This document shows, in pieces, positions 24,636-32,403 of a stretch of 64,000 nt of DNA. Position numbers and translations under genes: made by a program. Position 1 is the first letter of the stretch; every line of letters starts with the position of its first letter. The stretch is from Rhodocyclaceae bacterium. GTDB lineage: Bacteria; Pseudomonadota; Gammaproteobacteria; Burkholderiales; Usitatibacteraceae. The stretch covers positions 1-64,000 of the forward strand of contig JADCJC010000031.1 in the NCBI GenBank assembly GCA_020247395.1. The letters are read 5' to 3'. The notes below the pieces were generated by a model. That model was not told the DNA's origin. It was given only the letters and a program-made list of their open reading frames with translations, and ran no database searches.

Positions 24636-24985
24636 CTCTAACTCAGTGCAAAGACGCAAAATGCCGCTTATCGCGGCAGTCGGTTTCCCAATCATGTTGT
24701 AGATAACTGACTAAGCACCCATTCTAGTCAATCGCTTATCGTTCAGCCTGCTTCTGCACCAACAGAATCGCCAAACCCAGCAAACGCACAATTGTGCGGG
24801 CATGGAAAAACGCGACGATCATCATTAGGGGAACTTCTAAAAACCTCAAAATTGCCGTCATTTCAGCGCAGGCTGGAATCCAGTCCTCAGCAAGATCCGT
24901 GAGTTACGAAGGTCTGGGTCCGAGCCTGCGCTGGGACGACGGAGTTTTTATTGATCCGGCGACTAAATATGAATAATTAAGAAAA

Positions 24986-25068
24986 CCCCGCTCCCGCGTA
25001 GGCGGGAGCCTAATTTTGCGTGGCAAGCGCGCGGTGAGATTGGCTCCCGCCTACGCGGGAGCGGGTTT
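24986..25068. repeat. Pair of GC-rich palindromes (CTCCCGC...GCGGGAG)
   Basis: The left element GCTCCCGCGTAGGCGGGAGC and the right element GCTCCCGCCTACGCGGGAGC are each palindromic and are also inverted copies of one another across about 50 bases. The right one is followed by GGGTTTTTTG and could terminate transcription. Related GCGCAGGCGGGG stems occur at 18007. Confidence 0.75.
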
Positions 25069-25422
25069 TTTGTAATTCATATGTAGTTGCCGAGTTGATA
25101 AAACCGCCTCGTTCCAGCGCACAACCACAGGGCTTGCGCCGGGCATGGACCCATTCTGTTCAGCGTTGGTGACGCCAAAATTAGGCTCCCGCCTGCGCGG
25201 GTGGACTGCGCGGGTGGAGTTTGCGATTTATTCACTATGTTTGATTGCCGAATCAATAGAACTTTCTTAAGGGGAACCTCTAAAAATTTACTGCGCGGGC
25301 GAATCTGTCAGTTCCGGTGCTCGCCGTACACTGGGTTCGTGTCCGCTCCTCACCGCCAACTTCACCCGCTCGCGACGGTTTTTAGATTGATTTAGCACTA
25401 GGGTTGCCAGCCCCTCAGCCGA

Positions 25423-25428
25423 TATAAT
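25423..25428 (+). promoter_or_regulatory. Likely -10 element of the argS promoter
   Basis: A perfect TATAAT at 25423-25428 lies 25 bases before the argS ATG. No -35 box at normal spacing is clear (TTGCCA is only 13 bases upstream of it), so this is a moderate call. Confidence 0.4.
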
Positions 25429-25453
25429 GTGCGATTACGTTTTCCGCGCTGCT

Positions 25454-27118
25454 ATGAACACGTTTTCTGACAACAAGTCCGCCGTTGCCGCATTGTTTGA
25501 AGACGCGCTTTTCTCCGCGTTTCCGGCACTCAAGGACGAAACCCCGCGCTTTGAAGTCACGGTTGAAAAGCCGAAGAATCCCGACCACGGCCACTTCGCC
25601 GTGAATAGTGCGTTACAGCTGGCCAAAAAGCTCGGTAAGAGGCCGCGCGACATTGCCGAAGCATTGGTCGCTGCGCTGCCGGCATCGCCCCTGCTCGCGT
25701 CGACACCCGAAATCGCCGGGCCCGGCTTCATCAATGTACGGTTGTCGCGCAACGCTGAAACGCGCATCGTCAAGGTGATCCACGAGCTTGGTGAGACGTT
25801 CGGCCATAACAACGTTGGTCATGGCGAAAGTGTCATGGTGGAATTTGTGTCAGCCAATCCAACCGGCCCGCTTCACGTCGGGCATGGTCGCGGCGCAGCG
25901 GTTGGTGATACGCTGTCTCGTCTGTTGCGCTCACAGGGCTTCCACGTCACCCGCGAGTTTTACTACAACGACGCGGGCGCGCAGATCAACAATCTCGCCG
26001 CATCAGTCATCGCGCGCCTCAAGGAGCGTGCCGGTATCGACGCACCATTTCCAGAAGATGGGTATCGCGGCGACTACATCACGGAGATTGCCGAACGCTA
26101 CGCGCTGGAAAATCCGGCTGATGCAAACGGCGAAGATGCTAATGCGGTGCGGAGGTTTGCCGTCGCCGCGTTACGCCATGAGCAGGACCTCGATCTACGC
26201 GCATTTGATGTCCAGTTCGACAGCTACTTTCTTGAATCTTCACTTTATGCCGATGGCTTAGTCGAGAAGACAGTCAACCAACTGATCGCCAACGGCCACA
26301 CTTATGAAGAGGGCGGTGCGCTTTGGTTGAAGACAACAAAATGGGGCGATGACAAAGATCGCGTGATGCGCAAGTCAGACGGCACTTACACCTACTTCGT
26401 GCCAGATATCGCCTACCACGTCAGCAAATGGCAGCGCGGCTTCACCCGCGCCATCACCGAGTTGGGTGCCGATCACCACGGCTCGCTAATGCGTGTCAAA
26501 GCGGGTTTGCAAGCAATGCAACTCGGCGTGCGTGAAGGGTATCCCGACTATGTGTTGCATCAGATGATCACGGTGATACGCGGCGGCGAGGAAGTGAAAA
26601 TTTCCAAACGCGCGGGCAGCTACGTGACCTTGCGCGATTTGATTGATGAAGTTGGGCGCGACGCAACACGATATTTCTTCATCATGCGCAAGTCAGACTC
26701 GCAGCTAACCTTCGATATTGATCTCGCAAAGAGTCACTCAGAAGACAATCCGGTTTACTACGTCCAATATGCCCACGCGCGCATCTGTCGCGTGCTCGAG
26801 CAGTGGGGTGGGGAGATTTCCAGCCTGGCGAATGCGGATCTGTCGCCACTGGTTTCGCCTTACGAATCTGATTTGATGCGTGCGCTCGCCGACTTCCCCG
26901 AGACGCTGGCCTTGGCCTCGCGCGAGTTGGCTCCACATATTGTCACCAATTACTTAGGTGAGCTAGCCGCAAAGTTACACACCTACTACAATGCCGAGCG
27001 TTTCTTGCTTGACGACGAACCGTTGAAGCTGGCGCGCTTGTCACTTATCGTTTCCGTACGCCAGGTGCTCAGAAATGGCCTTTCTGTGTTGGGCGTATTC
27101 GCACCGGAGAAAATGTAG
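25454..27118 (+). CDS. argS: Arginyl-tRNA synthetase
   Basis: A 554-residue class I aminoacyl-tRNA synthetase. The N-terminal additional domain (FEVTVEKPKNPDHGHFAVNSALQLAK...GPGFINVRL) precedes the catalytic core, with the HIGH-equivalent in ANPTGPLHVGHGRGA and the KMSKS-equivalent VKISKRAGSYVTL. The C-terminal anticodon-binding domain ends with SVRQVLRNGLSVLGVFAPEKM. The start ATG 25454 gives the family N-terminus; the frame is open nine codons earlier. It is followed two bases later by the SPOR-domain gene. Confidence 0.97.
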   Translation: MNTFSDNKSAVAALFEDALFSAFPALKDETPRFEVTVEKPKNPDHGHFAVNSALQLAKKLGKRPRDIAEALVAALPASPLLASTPEIAGPGFINVRLSRNAETRIVKVIHELGETFGHNNVGHGESVMVEFVSANPTGPLHVGHGRGAAVGDTLSRLLRSQGFHVTREFYYNDAGAQINNLAASVIARLKERAGIDAPFPEDGYRGDYITEIAERYALENPADANGEDANAVRRFAVAALRHEQDLDLRAFDVQFDSYFLESSLYADGLVEKTVNQLIANGHTYEEGGALWLKTTKWGDDKDRVMRKSDGTYTYFVPDIAYHVSKWQRGFTRAITELGADHHGSLMRVKAGLQAMQLGVREGYPDYVLHQMITVIRGGEEVKISKRAGSYVTLRDLIDEVGRDATRYFFIMRKSDSQLTFDIDLAKSHSEDNPVYYVQYAHARICRVLEQWGGEISSLANADLSPLVSPYESDLMRALADFPETLALASRELAPHIVTNYLGELAAKLHTYYNAERFLLDDEPLKLARLSLIVSVRQVLRNGLSVLGVFAPEKM

Positions 27119-27120
27119 CC

Positions 27121-27810
27121 ATGCCAAATGATATGAGACCTAGGGCACCAAGCCGCGGCGCGGGTGGAGGCGGAGGAGGCGGCGGATCCAAGCGACCCGG
27201 CATGAACCCATTGTTCGCCGGTATCATCATCGGCCTGCTGCTAGGCATCTTCCTGGCGCTCGGTGTGGCCATCTGGCTAAACCGCACCTCAAACCCGTTT
27301 GTTGAAAGGACCAAGCCTGTTGAGTCCTTGCCCGCCCCGAAGTCGCCAACGCCACCGCCGGGCAACGCAAAGGCCGACCCGGCGAATCCCGACAAGCCGC
27401 GCTTTGAGTTTTATCAAATCTTACCTGGCGAAAAAGAGCCATCGAACAAAAGAGCCGCCGATACACCAGTCGGGAAAGAGTCGCCTAAAGATGCTGCCAA
27501 CGAGGCGTCTAAAGAGTTGCCGAAGGATGTCACAAAGGACGCAGGCAAGGAAGCGGCGGCTACGAAGTCGCTGAACGAAGTCGTCTACTTGCAGGCCGGT
27601 GCTTTCCAGAGTGAAACCGACGCGGAAAATCTAAAAGCCAAAATTGCGTTCGCCGGATTTGAAGCCTCGGTGAAGCCAGTCAACGTCGCGGGCAAAGGCA
27701 CGTTATTCCGGGTGCGCCTAGGCCCGTACAAGAGCCAAGATGAAGTGAACAGAGTAAAAAATGCGCTTTCCCAAAATGGGATTGGCGCAAGCGTCGTCAA
27801 AGCTGACTAA
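27121..27810 (+). CDS. SPOR-domain membrane protein (FtsN-like)
   Basis: A 229-residue bitopic inner-membrane protein. A Gly-rich cytoplasmic start (seven or more Gly in a row near residues 14-22) is followed by one membrane helix (about 32-55), a Pro/Lys/Ala-rich low-complexity periplasmic linker with repeats of KDA/KEA type, and a C-terminal SPOR domain (about 150-229: VVYLQAGAFQSETDAENLKAKIAFAGFEASV...LFRVRLGPYKSQDEVNRVKNAL). SPOR domains bind denuded septal peptidoglycan, so a role at the division site is likely. It is 2 bases from argS and upstream of dsbA, an arrangement I recall from many betaproteobacteria. Confidence 0.9.
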   Translation: MPNDMRPRAPSRGAGGGGGGGGSKRPGMNPLFAGIIIGLLLGIFLALGVAIWLNRTSNPFVERTKPVESLPAPKSPTPPPGNAKADPANPDKPRFEFYQILPGEKEPSNKRAADTPVGKESPKDAANEASKELPKDVTKDAGKEAAATKSLNEVVYLQAGAFQSETDAENLKAKIAFAGFEASVKPVNVAGKGTLFRVRLGPYKSQDEVNRVKNALSQNGIGASVVKAD

Positions 27811-27864
27811 CGTCAATTCGCCACAAGTGTTTTGCACAAAATCAAAGGGACTACAGGAGCTGCC

Positions 27865-28581
27865 ATGCAAACTTCTTTGAAACAGTTAGTGAACGTGCTC
27901 GCGGGCACTGTTGCCGCGCTGGCGACCACCTTTTTTCTCAGTGTGGCTGGTGCGCAAGGTTCGCGCGAGGTTTCACTGGTTGACCCGCCGCAATCAGTGC
28001 CAAACGATGGCAGCATCGAAGTGCTCGAATTTTTTTCCTATGGCTGCGGAGCGTGTTCGATCGTCGAGCCGCCGCTTGAAGCATGGGTCAAACGCTTGCC
28101 GCCCGACGTTTCGTTCAGAGCGGTCCCAGCCGGGCTCAACTTAATGGGTGTTGACGAGATCACCGTGTTTCACACGCTCGACGCGATGGGTCAGCGCGAA
28201 CGCCTACATAAGAAGATTTTTGAAGCCTTGCACAACGAGCGAGTTATCTTAGGTCATAAGCCGACCTACTTAAAGTGGTTGGAAAAAAATGGGGTGGATC
28301 CCAAACAATATGAATCAGTTGAACAATCATTCACGGTTCAATCGAAAGTCCGGCGTGGCCGGCAGCTTGCGGGCCTATACAAGGTGACCGGCACTCCGAC
28401 CATCGTCGTGAATGGCCGAGTAATGGTGCATTTTTTGGGCAACGCGTCCGCTATGCTCGCAACCACCGACAGGGTCATCAATGAGTTCCGCGCTCAAAAC
28501 GTTGCAAACTCCGCAAGTTCTACCCGCCCACCCGCGCCCGCAAAAGCGAACACTCGTGCAGCGGAGCCAGCCAAGAAATAA
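27865..28581 (+). CDS. dsbA: Thiol:disulfide interchange protein (DsbA family)
   Basis: A 238-residue periplasmic thioredoxin-fold oxidase with a signal peptide (about 1-30, ending AGAQG). The active-site motif is in FFSYGCGACSIVEPP, i.e. CGAC rather than the CPHC usual in DsbA. The DsbA helical insertion follows, and the cis-proline loop is TGTPTIVVNG. The changed CxxC dipeptide should alter redox potential. The C-terminus is an Ala/Pro/Lys-rich extension. The start ATG 27865 follows CAGGAG; it lies 54 bases after the SPOR gene. A strong terminator follows. Confidence 0.88.
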   Translation: MQTSLKQLVNVLAGTVAALATTFFLSVAGAQGSREVSLVDPPQSVPNDGSIEVLEFFSYGCGACSIVEPPLEAWVKRLPPDVSFRAVPAGLNLMGVDEITVFHTLDAMGQRERLHKKIFEALHNERVILGHKPTYLKWLEKNGVDPKQYESVEQSFTVQSKVRRGRQLAGLYKVTGTPTIVVNGRVMVHFLGNASAMLATTDRVINEFRAQNVANSASSTRPPAPAKANTRAAEPAKK

Positions 28582-28603
28582 ATTCTCCAAAGCGCGAATC
28601 CGG

Positions 28604-28630
28604 ACGGCACCTTCGGGTGCCGTTTTTTGT
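28604..28630 (+). terminator. Rho-independent terminator after dsbA
   Basis: Eight-base perfect stem ACGGCACC / GGTGCCGT with TTCG tetraloop, followed by a run of T residues (GTTTTTTG). It ends the argS-SPOR-dsbA unit. Confidence 0.92.
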
Positions 28631-28683
28631 TTTGGGGACGGCAATTTCACAGGACGAGGACGGCCCGCTGATAAACTGTAACC

Positions 28684-29436
28684 ATGCTAAAAGTCTTCAT
28701 TACGGGTGCCTCCAGCGGTATTGGCGAATCACTCGCCCGTCACTACGCGGGTCAAGGTGCGCAGTTAGCGTTGGTTGCCAGACGCGGCGATTGGCTTGAC
28801 CGTGTCGCCGCCAGCCTCACGCCGAAGCCAGAGTCCTATGTCTGTGATGTCCGGGATGCAAAAGCGCTTATGTCGGCTGCGGTCGACTTCATGGCAAAAC
28901 ACGGCGCGCCGGATATTGTGATCGCCAACGCAGGTGTGTCGCGCGGCACGTTGACCGAAATTGAAGACGACCTACAAGCATTCCAAGACATCTTCGACAT
29001 CAACGTCATGGGCATGGTGAACACCTTTCATCCCTTTGTCGAGCCGATGAAAGCCAAAGGTCGCGGCACACTCGTTGGTATCGCAAGTGTCGCCGGGTTT
29101 CGCGGTATCCCTGGTGGCGGAGCCTATTCCGCATCCAAGGCGGCGGCGATTCGCTACTGTGAAAGTTTGCGCGTCGAATTACGCTCGGCTGGTGTCGCCG
29201 TCGTGACGATTTGTCCCGGCTACATTCGTACGCCGATGACTGACGTGAACAAATTTAAAATGCCGTTTTTGATCGATGTTGATCAAGCGGTGGTTCGTTT
29301 CGCGCGCGCGATTGAACGCAACACGTCTTTTACTGTAATCCCATGGTCGATGGGGATTGCATCAAGGCTACTTCGTATCACGCCGAACTGGCTGTACGAC
29401 CGCCTATTTCAGCGCATGCCAAGAAAACCAAGATGA
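28684..29436 (+). CDS. SDR-family oxidoreductase
   Basis: A 250-residue classical short-chain dehydrogenase. The cofactor motif is FITGASSGIGESLARHYA at the N-terminus, followed by VIANAGVSRG (NAG motif), the catalytic Ser in VGIASVAGFRG, and YSASKAAAIRYCESLR with the Tyr and Lys. CPGYIRTPMTD follows. The Arg in LVARRGD hints at NADP(H). The C-terminal part (GIASRLLRITPNWLYDRLFQRMPRK) may be membrane-associated, as in YqjQ-like members. Substrate is unknown. It follows dsbA after a terminator and precedes the acyl-CoA dehydrogenase by 156 bases. Confidence 0.9.
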   Translation: MLKVFITGASSGIGESLARHYAGQGAQLALVARRGDWLDRVAASLTPKPESYVCDVRDAKALMSAAVDFMAKHGAPDIVIANAGVSRGTLTEIEDDLQAFQDIFDINVMGMVNTFHPFVEPMKAKGRGTLVGIASVAGFRGIPGGGAYSASKAAAIRYCESLRVELRSAGVAVVTICPGYIRTPMTDVNKFKMPFLIDVDQAVVRFARAIERNTSFTVIPWSMGIASRLLRITPNWLYDRLFQRMPRKPR

Positions 29437-29592
29437 TTGCCGAGGGCAATCAGCGCAGTCCCTGCGAAGGGTGTAGCGAGGGTTTCGCGAGGTGCCACTT
29501 TGCTCGGCACCCCTCGTGGGGGTCGGGAGAAGAGTGGCCGTGCATACCGATGTCGTCGCGTCAACCCTAGCATGCAATAGGATCCCACTAAC

Positions 29593-31401
29593 ATGTCCAC
29601 ACTGCTCTCCCGCCGCGATCTGAATTTTCTGCTCTACGAATGGTTAGATGCGCAGGCGCTCACGGCGCGCGAACGTTATCGCCAACATGACCGTGAAACC
29701 TTCGACGCGGTGCTCGACACAGCAGAAAAGCTTGCAGAAGATTTGTTCGCGCCGCACTATCGCAAAAGTGATCTAAACGAGCCGCACTTCGACGGCCAAC
29801 AGGTGACGGTCATTGCCGAGGTGCAGGCCGCCATCGAGGCGTTTAATAAGGCAGGACTGGTGGCGGCGTCACAAGACGAATCGCTCGGTGGTATGCAACT
29901 TCCGGTAGTCATCGATAAAGCGATGATGGCGTATTTCGTGGCGGCAAATTGCGCCACGGCCGCTTACCCATTTCTGACCATCGGCAATTCAAATCTGCTG
30001 CTCGCACACGGCACACCAACGCAGATCGACATGTTCGTCAGGCCCATGCTTGCGGGACGTTTCTTTGGCACCATGTGTTTATCTGAGCCACAAGCCGGTT
30101 CCTCCCTGTCTGACATCAAGACACGTGCGGTGCCGCAACCCGATAACACCCATCGTTTGTTTGGTACCAAGATGTGGATATCGGGCGGCGAACACGAGAT
30201 GGCTGAAAACATCGTGCATCTCGTGTTGGCGCGATTGCCTGATGCGCCGCCCGGTGTGAAGGGCATTTCGCTGTTCATTGTTCCAAAGTATTTGCTCAAC
30301 GAAGACGGCACGATTGGCGAACGAAACGACGTCGTACTCGCCGGACTAAACCACAAAATGGGCTACCGCGGCACGACCAATTGCCTACTAAATTTTGGCG
30401 AAGGTAAATTCAAGCCGCAGGGAAACGAAGGTGCGGTCGGTTATCTTGTTGGGGAGCCTAACGGGGGGCTTGCTTGTATGTTCCACATGATGAATGAAGC
30501 CCGAATTGGTGTCGGCCTGGGTGCCACAGTCTTGGGATATACAGGTTATTTGCACTCGTTGGCGTACGCTAAATCGCGTCCACAGGGTCGGCCACCGGGC
30601 GACAAAAATCCCACCAGCAAACAGATCGCCATCATTGAACATACCGATGTGCGCCGTATGTTGCTTGCACAAAAGGCGTACGTGGAAGGTGCTCTCGCAC
30701 TCAACTTGTATTGCGCAAGACTGGTGGATGAGGAGAAAACCGCAGTCGATGAGGCAGCCCGCAAGGAAGCAACGCTGCTGCTCGATATCCTGACGCCAAT
30801 CGCCAAAAGTTGGCCGTCCCAATGGTGTTTGGAAGCCAACTCGCTCGCCATTCAAGTGCTCGGTGGCTATGGCTACACTCGGGACTTTCCCGTTGAGCAG
30901 TTCTACCGCGACAATCGACTCAACGCAATTCACGAAGGTACCCACGGCATCCAAGGTTTGGATCTGCTCGGGCGCAAAGTGGTGATGCGGGACGGCGCGG
31001 CACTACGCCTGCTAGTCCAACGTATTGCGTCTACGATTTCTGCTGCAACGGTCAGCAAACGTGCTGATACACGTGCCTTTGCCGACCAACTTGAGAGTTA
31101 CGCTGAGCGCTTGGCAGCGGCGGCGCAAACAGCATGGGCTACAGGCGATGTCAATCAAGCGCTCGCCAACTCCTCACCATTCCTCGAGGCCTTTGGGCAT
31201 GTGGTGATCGCGTGGATGTGGCTCGAACAATCTCTAGCCGCTTCGCGACATTACACGCTGGCCGAAAGCGACTTCTATCATGGCAAATGGCAAGCGTGTC
31301 GTTACTTCTTTGTAGTCGAGTTACCCAAGGTCGGGCCGATGCTGGACCTGGTACAAAATCTTGATACCACCTCACTCGACATGCAGTCGAACTGGTTCTA
31401 A
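29593..31401 (+). CDS. Acyl-CoA dehydrogenase (DmdC-like, about 600 residues)
   Basis: A 602-residue FAD-dependent acyl-CoA dehydrogenase of the long type related to 3-methylmercaptopropionyl-CoA dehydrogenase (DmdC). Recognisable blocks are the FAD/substrate segment GTMCLSEPQAGSSLSDIKTRA, TKMWISGGEHEM, the NHKMGYRGTTNCLLNFG region, FHMMNEARIGVGLGA, LGGYGYTRDFPVEQFYRDNRLNAIHEGTHGIQ with the catalytic Glu, and a C-terminal extension of about 130 residues found in this subgroup. It oxidises acyl-CoA to enoyl-CoA in fatty-acid or related degradation; the true chain type is not predictable. No beta-oxidation partners are adjacent. Confidence 0.92.
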   Translation: MSTLLSRRDLNFLLYEWLDAQALTARERYRQHDRETFDAVLDTAEKLAEDLFAPHYRKSDLNEPHFDGQQVTVIAEVQAAIEAFNKAGLVAASQDESLGGMQLPVVIDKAMMAYFVAANCATAAYPFLTIGNSNLLLAHGTPTQIDMFVRPMLAGRFFGTMCLSEPQAGSSLSDIKTRAVPQPDNTHRLFGTKMWISGGEHEMAENIVHLVLARLPDAPPGVKGISLFIVPKYLLNEDGTIGERNDVVLAGLNHKMGYRGTTNCLLNFGEGKFKPQGNEGAVGYLVGEPNGGLACMFHMMNEARIGVGLGATVLGYTGYLHSLAYAKSRPQGRPPGDKNPTSKQIAIIEHTDVRRMLLAQKAYVEGALALNLYCARLVDEEKTAVDEAARKEATLLLDILTPIAKSWPSQWCLEANSLAIQVLGGYGYTRDFPVEQFYRDNRLNAIHEGTHGIQGLDLLGRKVVMRDGAALRLLVQRIASTISAATVSKRADTRAFADQLESYAERLAAAAQTAWATGDVNQALANSSPFLEAFGHVVIAWMWLEQSLAASRHYTLAESDFYHGKWQACRYFFVVELPKVGPMLDLVQNLDTTSLDMQSNWF

Positions 31402-31444
31402 CTCCTAAAAGCGTCTCACTCTTCATCCCGTCGCACCGGTAATC

Positions 31445-32239
31445 ATGTCCCCCAATCCCAATCCCAAAGCCAACGCCACGACAAGATTTTCTGATCGCGT
31501 TGCCGACTACATCAAGTACCGCCCCCACTATCCGGTTGAAATTTTGGATCTACTGGCCGCCAACTGCGGCCTCACACCGGAAAGTGTCATCGCCGATATC
31601 GGCTCGGGCACAGGCTTTTTGGCAGAGCTGTTTCTCGACAACGGCAATCCGGTTGTCGGTGTTGAGCCAAACCGCGAAATGCGCGAGGCCGGTGAAGCGT
31701 ACCTTGCAGACTATGGTCGCTTTACCAGCATGGACGGCACCGCCGAAGCCACACGCCTACCCCGGCAATCGATGGATTTTGTCTTGGCAGGGCAAGCCTT
31801 TCACTGGTTTGATCGCGACAAAACACGCGCTGAATTTCGGCGCATTTTGAAAGACGATGGTTTCGTCGTGTTGGTGTGGAACGATCGCCGCTTAGTTGCC
31901 AAACACGATTCAACACCGTTTCTGCGCGACTACGAAGACCTGCTGCAGCGTTACGCCACCGACTACAACGAGATCAACCACAAGAACATCCAAGACCCAA
32001 CCGTCTTTGAACCCTTCTTTGGCGGCAAATTTCAGGAAGCCGCGTTTGACAACTTCCAGCACTTCGATTTTTCTGGGCTGATGGGCCGTTTACATTCTTC
32101 ATCTTACGTGCCCGGCAGGGATCATCCGAATTACGCACCGCTGGCCGCACGCGCTCGCGAAATCTTCGATACGCATCAAGTGAGCGGCGTTGTTACGTTT
32201 GAGTACGATACCCACGTTTACTATGGGCCAATGTTGTAA
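31445..32239 (+). CDS. Class I SAM-dependent methyltransferase
   Basis: A 264-residue methyltransferase of the Methyltransf_11 type. Motif I is VIADIGSGTGFLAELFLDNG, with the acidic motif II residue in VVGVEPNREM, and motif IV in DFVLAGQAFHWFDRDKTRAEFRRILKDDGFVVLVWNDRR; the AFHWFD stretch is common in a group of broad-specificity methyltransferases. The C-terminal half resembles the same group. Acceptor unknown. It starts 43 bases after the acyl-CoA dehydrogenase and is followed by a double copy of the dispersed palindromic repeat. Confidence 0.88.
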   Translation: MSPNPNPKANATTRFSDRVADYIKYRPHYPVEILDLLAANCGLTPESVIADIGSGTGFLAELFLDNGNPVVGVEPNREMREAGEAYLADYGRFTSMDGTAEATRLPRQSMDFVLAGQAFHWFDRDKTRAEFRRILKDDGFVVLVWNDRRLVAKHDSTPFLRDYEDLLQRYATDYNEINHKNIQDPTVFEPFFGGKFQEAAFDNFQHFDFSGLMGRLHSSSYVPGRDHPNYAPLAARAREIFDTHQVSGVVTFEYDTHVYYGPML

Positions 32240-32248
32240 ACACTAATA

Positions 32249-32293
32249 AGGGCAGTCGTTTTCAAGCATTTTTGCTCGGAAATGTCCGTCAAT
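32249..32293. repeat. Dispersed palindromic repeat, copy C
   Basis: Diverged member beginning AGGGCAGTCGTTTTCAAGC and ending CGGAAATGTCCGTCAATA. Together with copy D it flanks a shorter inverted repeat, making a compound structure between the convergent methyltransferase and priA genes. Confidence 0.75.
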
Positions 32294-32295
32294 AC

Positions 32296-32331
32296 ACGAG
32301 TTTTAGCTTAGGTGCAAGATTCAAAACTCGT
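32296..32331. repeat. Inverted repeat between copies C and D
   Basis: Arms ACGAGTTTT (left) and AAAACTCGT (right) enclose about 17 bases. It is centred between two dispersed repeat copies that face each other, so the whole 32249-32376 block is nearly symmetrical. Confidence 0.7.
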
Positions 32332-32333
32332 TA

Positions 32334-32376
32334 ATTGGCGGTAATTTTCAGCCAAAATGCCGTGAAAATGCCCGTC
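32334..32376. repeat. Dispersed palindromic repeat, copy D
   Basis: Begins TTGGCGGTAATTTTCAGCC and ends GTGAAAATGCCCGTC. It is in the orientation opposite to copy C, judged from the CAATA/TTGGCGG ends. It lies 27 bases beyond the priA stop. Confidence 0.75.
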
Positions 32377-32403
32377 TTTATTGGAGATTTCCGCTTTGCC
32401 GCG

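Larger units (their letters stand above)
24585..25453. other. Repeat-rich non-coding region upstream of argS
   Basis: About 0.87 kb without a convincing gene. It contains a candidate BrnA operator, a pair of direct motifs of AGGGGAAC(T/C)TCTAAAAA type (24827-24843 and 25270-25286), a diverged palindrome beginning near TTGCCGTCATTTCAGCGCAG and ending near CTGCGCTGGGACGACGG (about 24851-24942), paired CTCCCGC/GCGGGAG palindromes (24986-25068), and a short tandem CTGCGCGGGTGGA repeat (about 25191-25217). It looks like an accumulation site for small palindromic elements. The right end carries the argS promoter. Confidence 0.7.
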
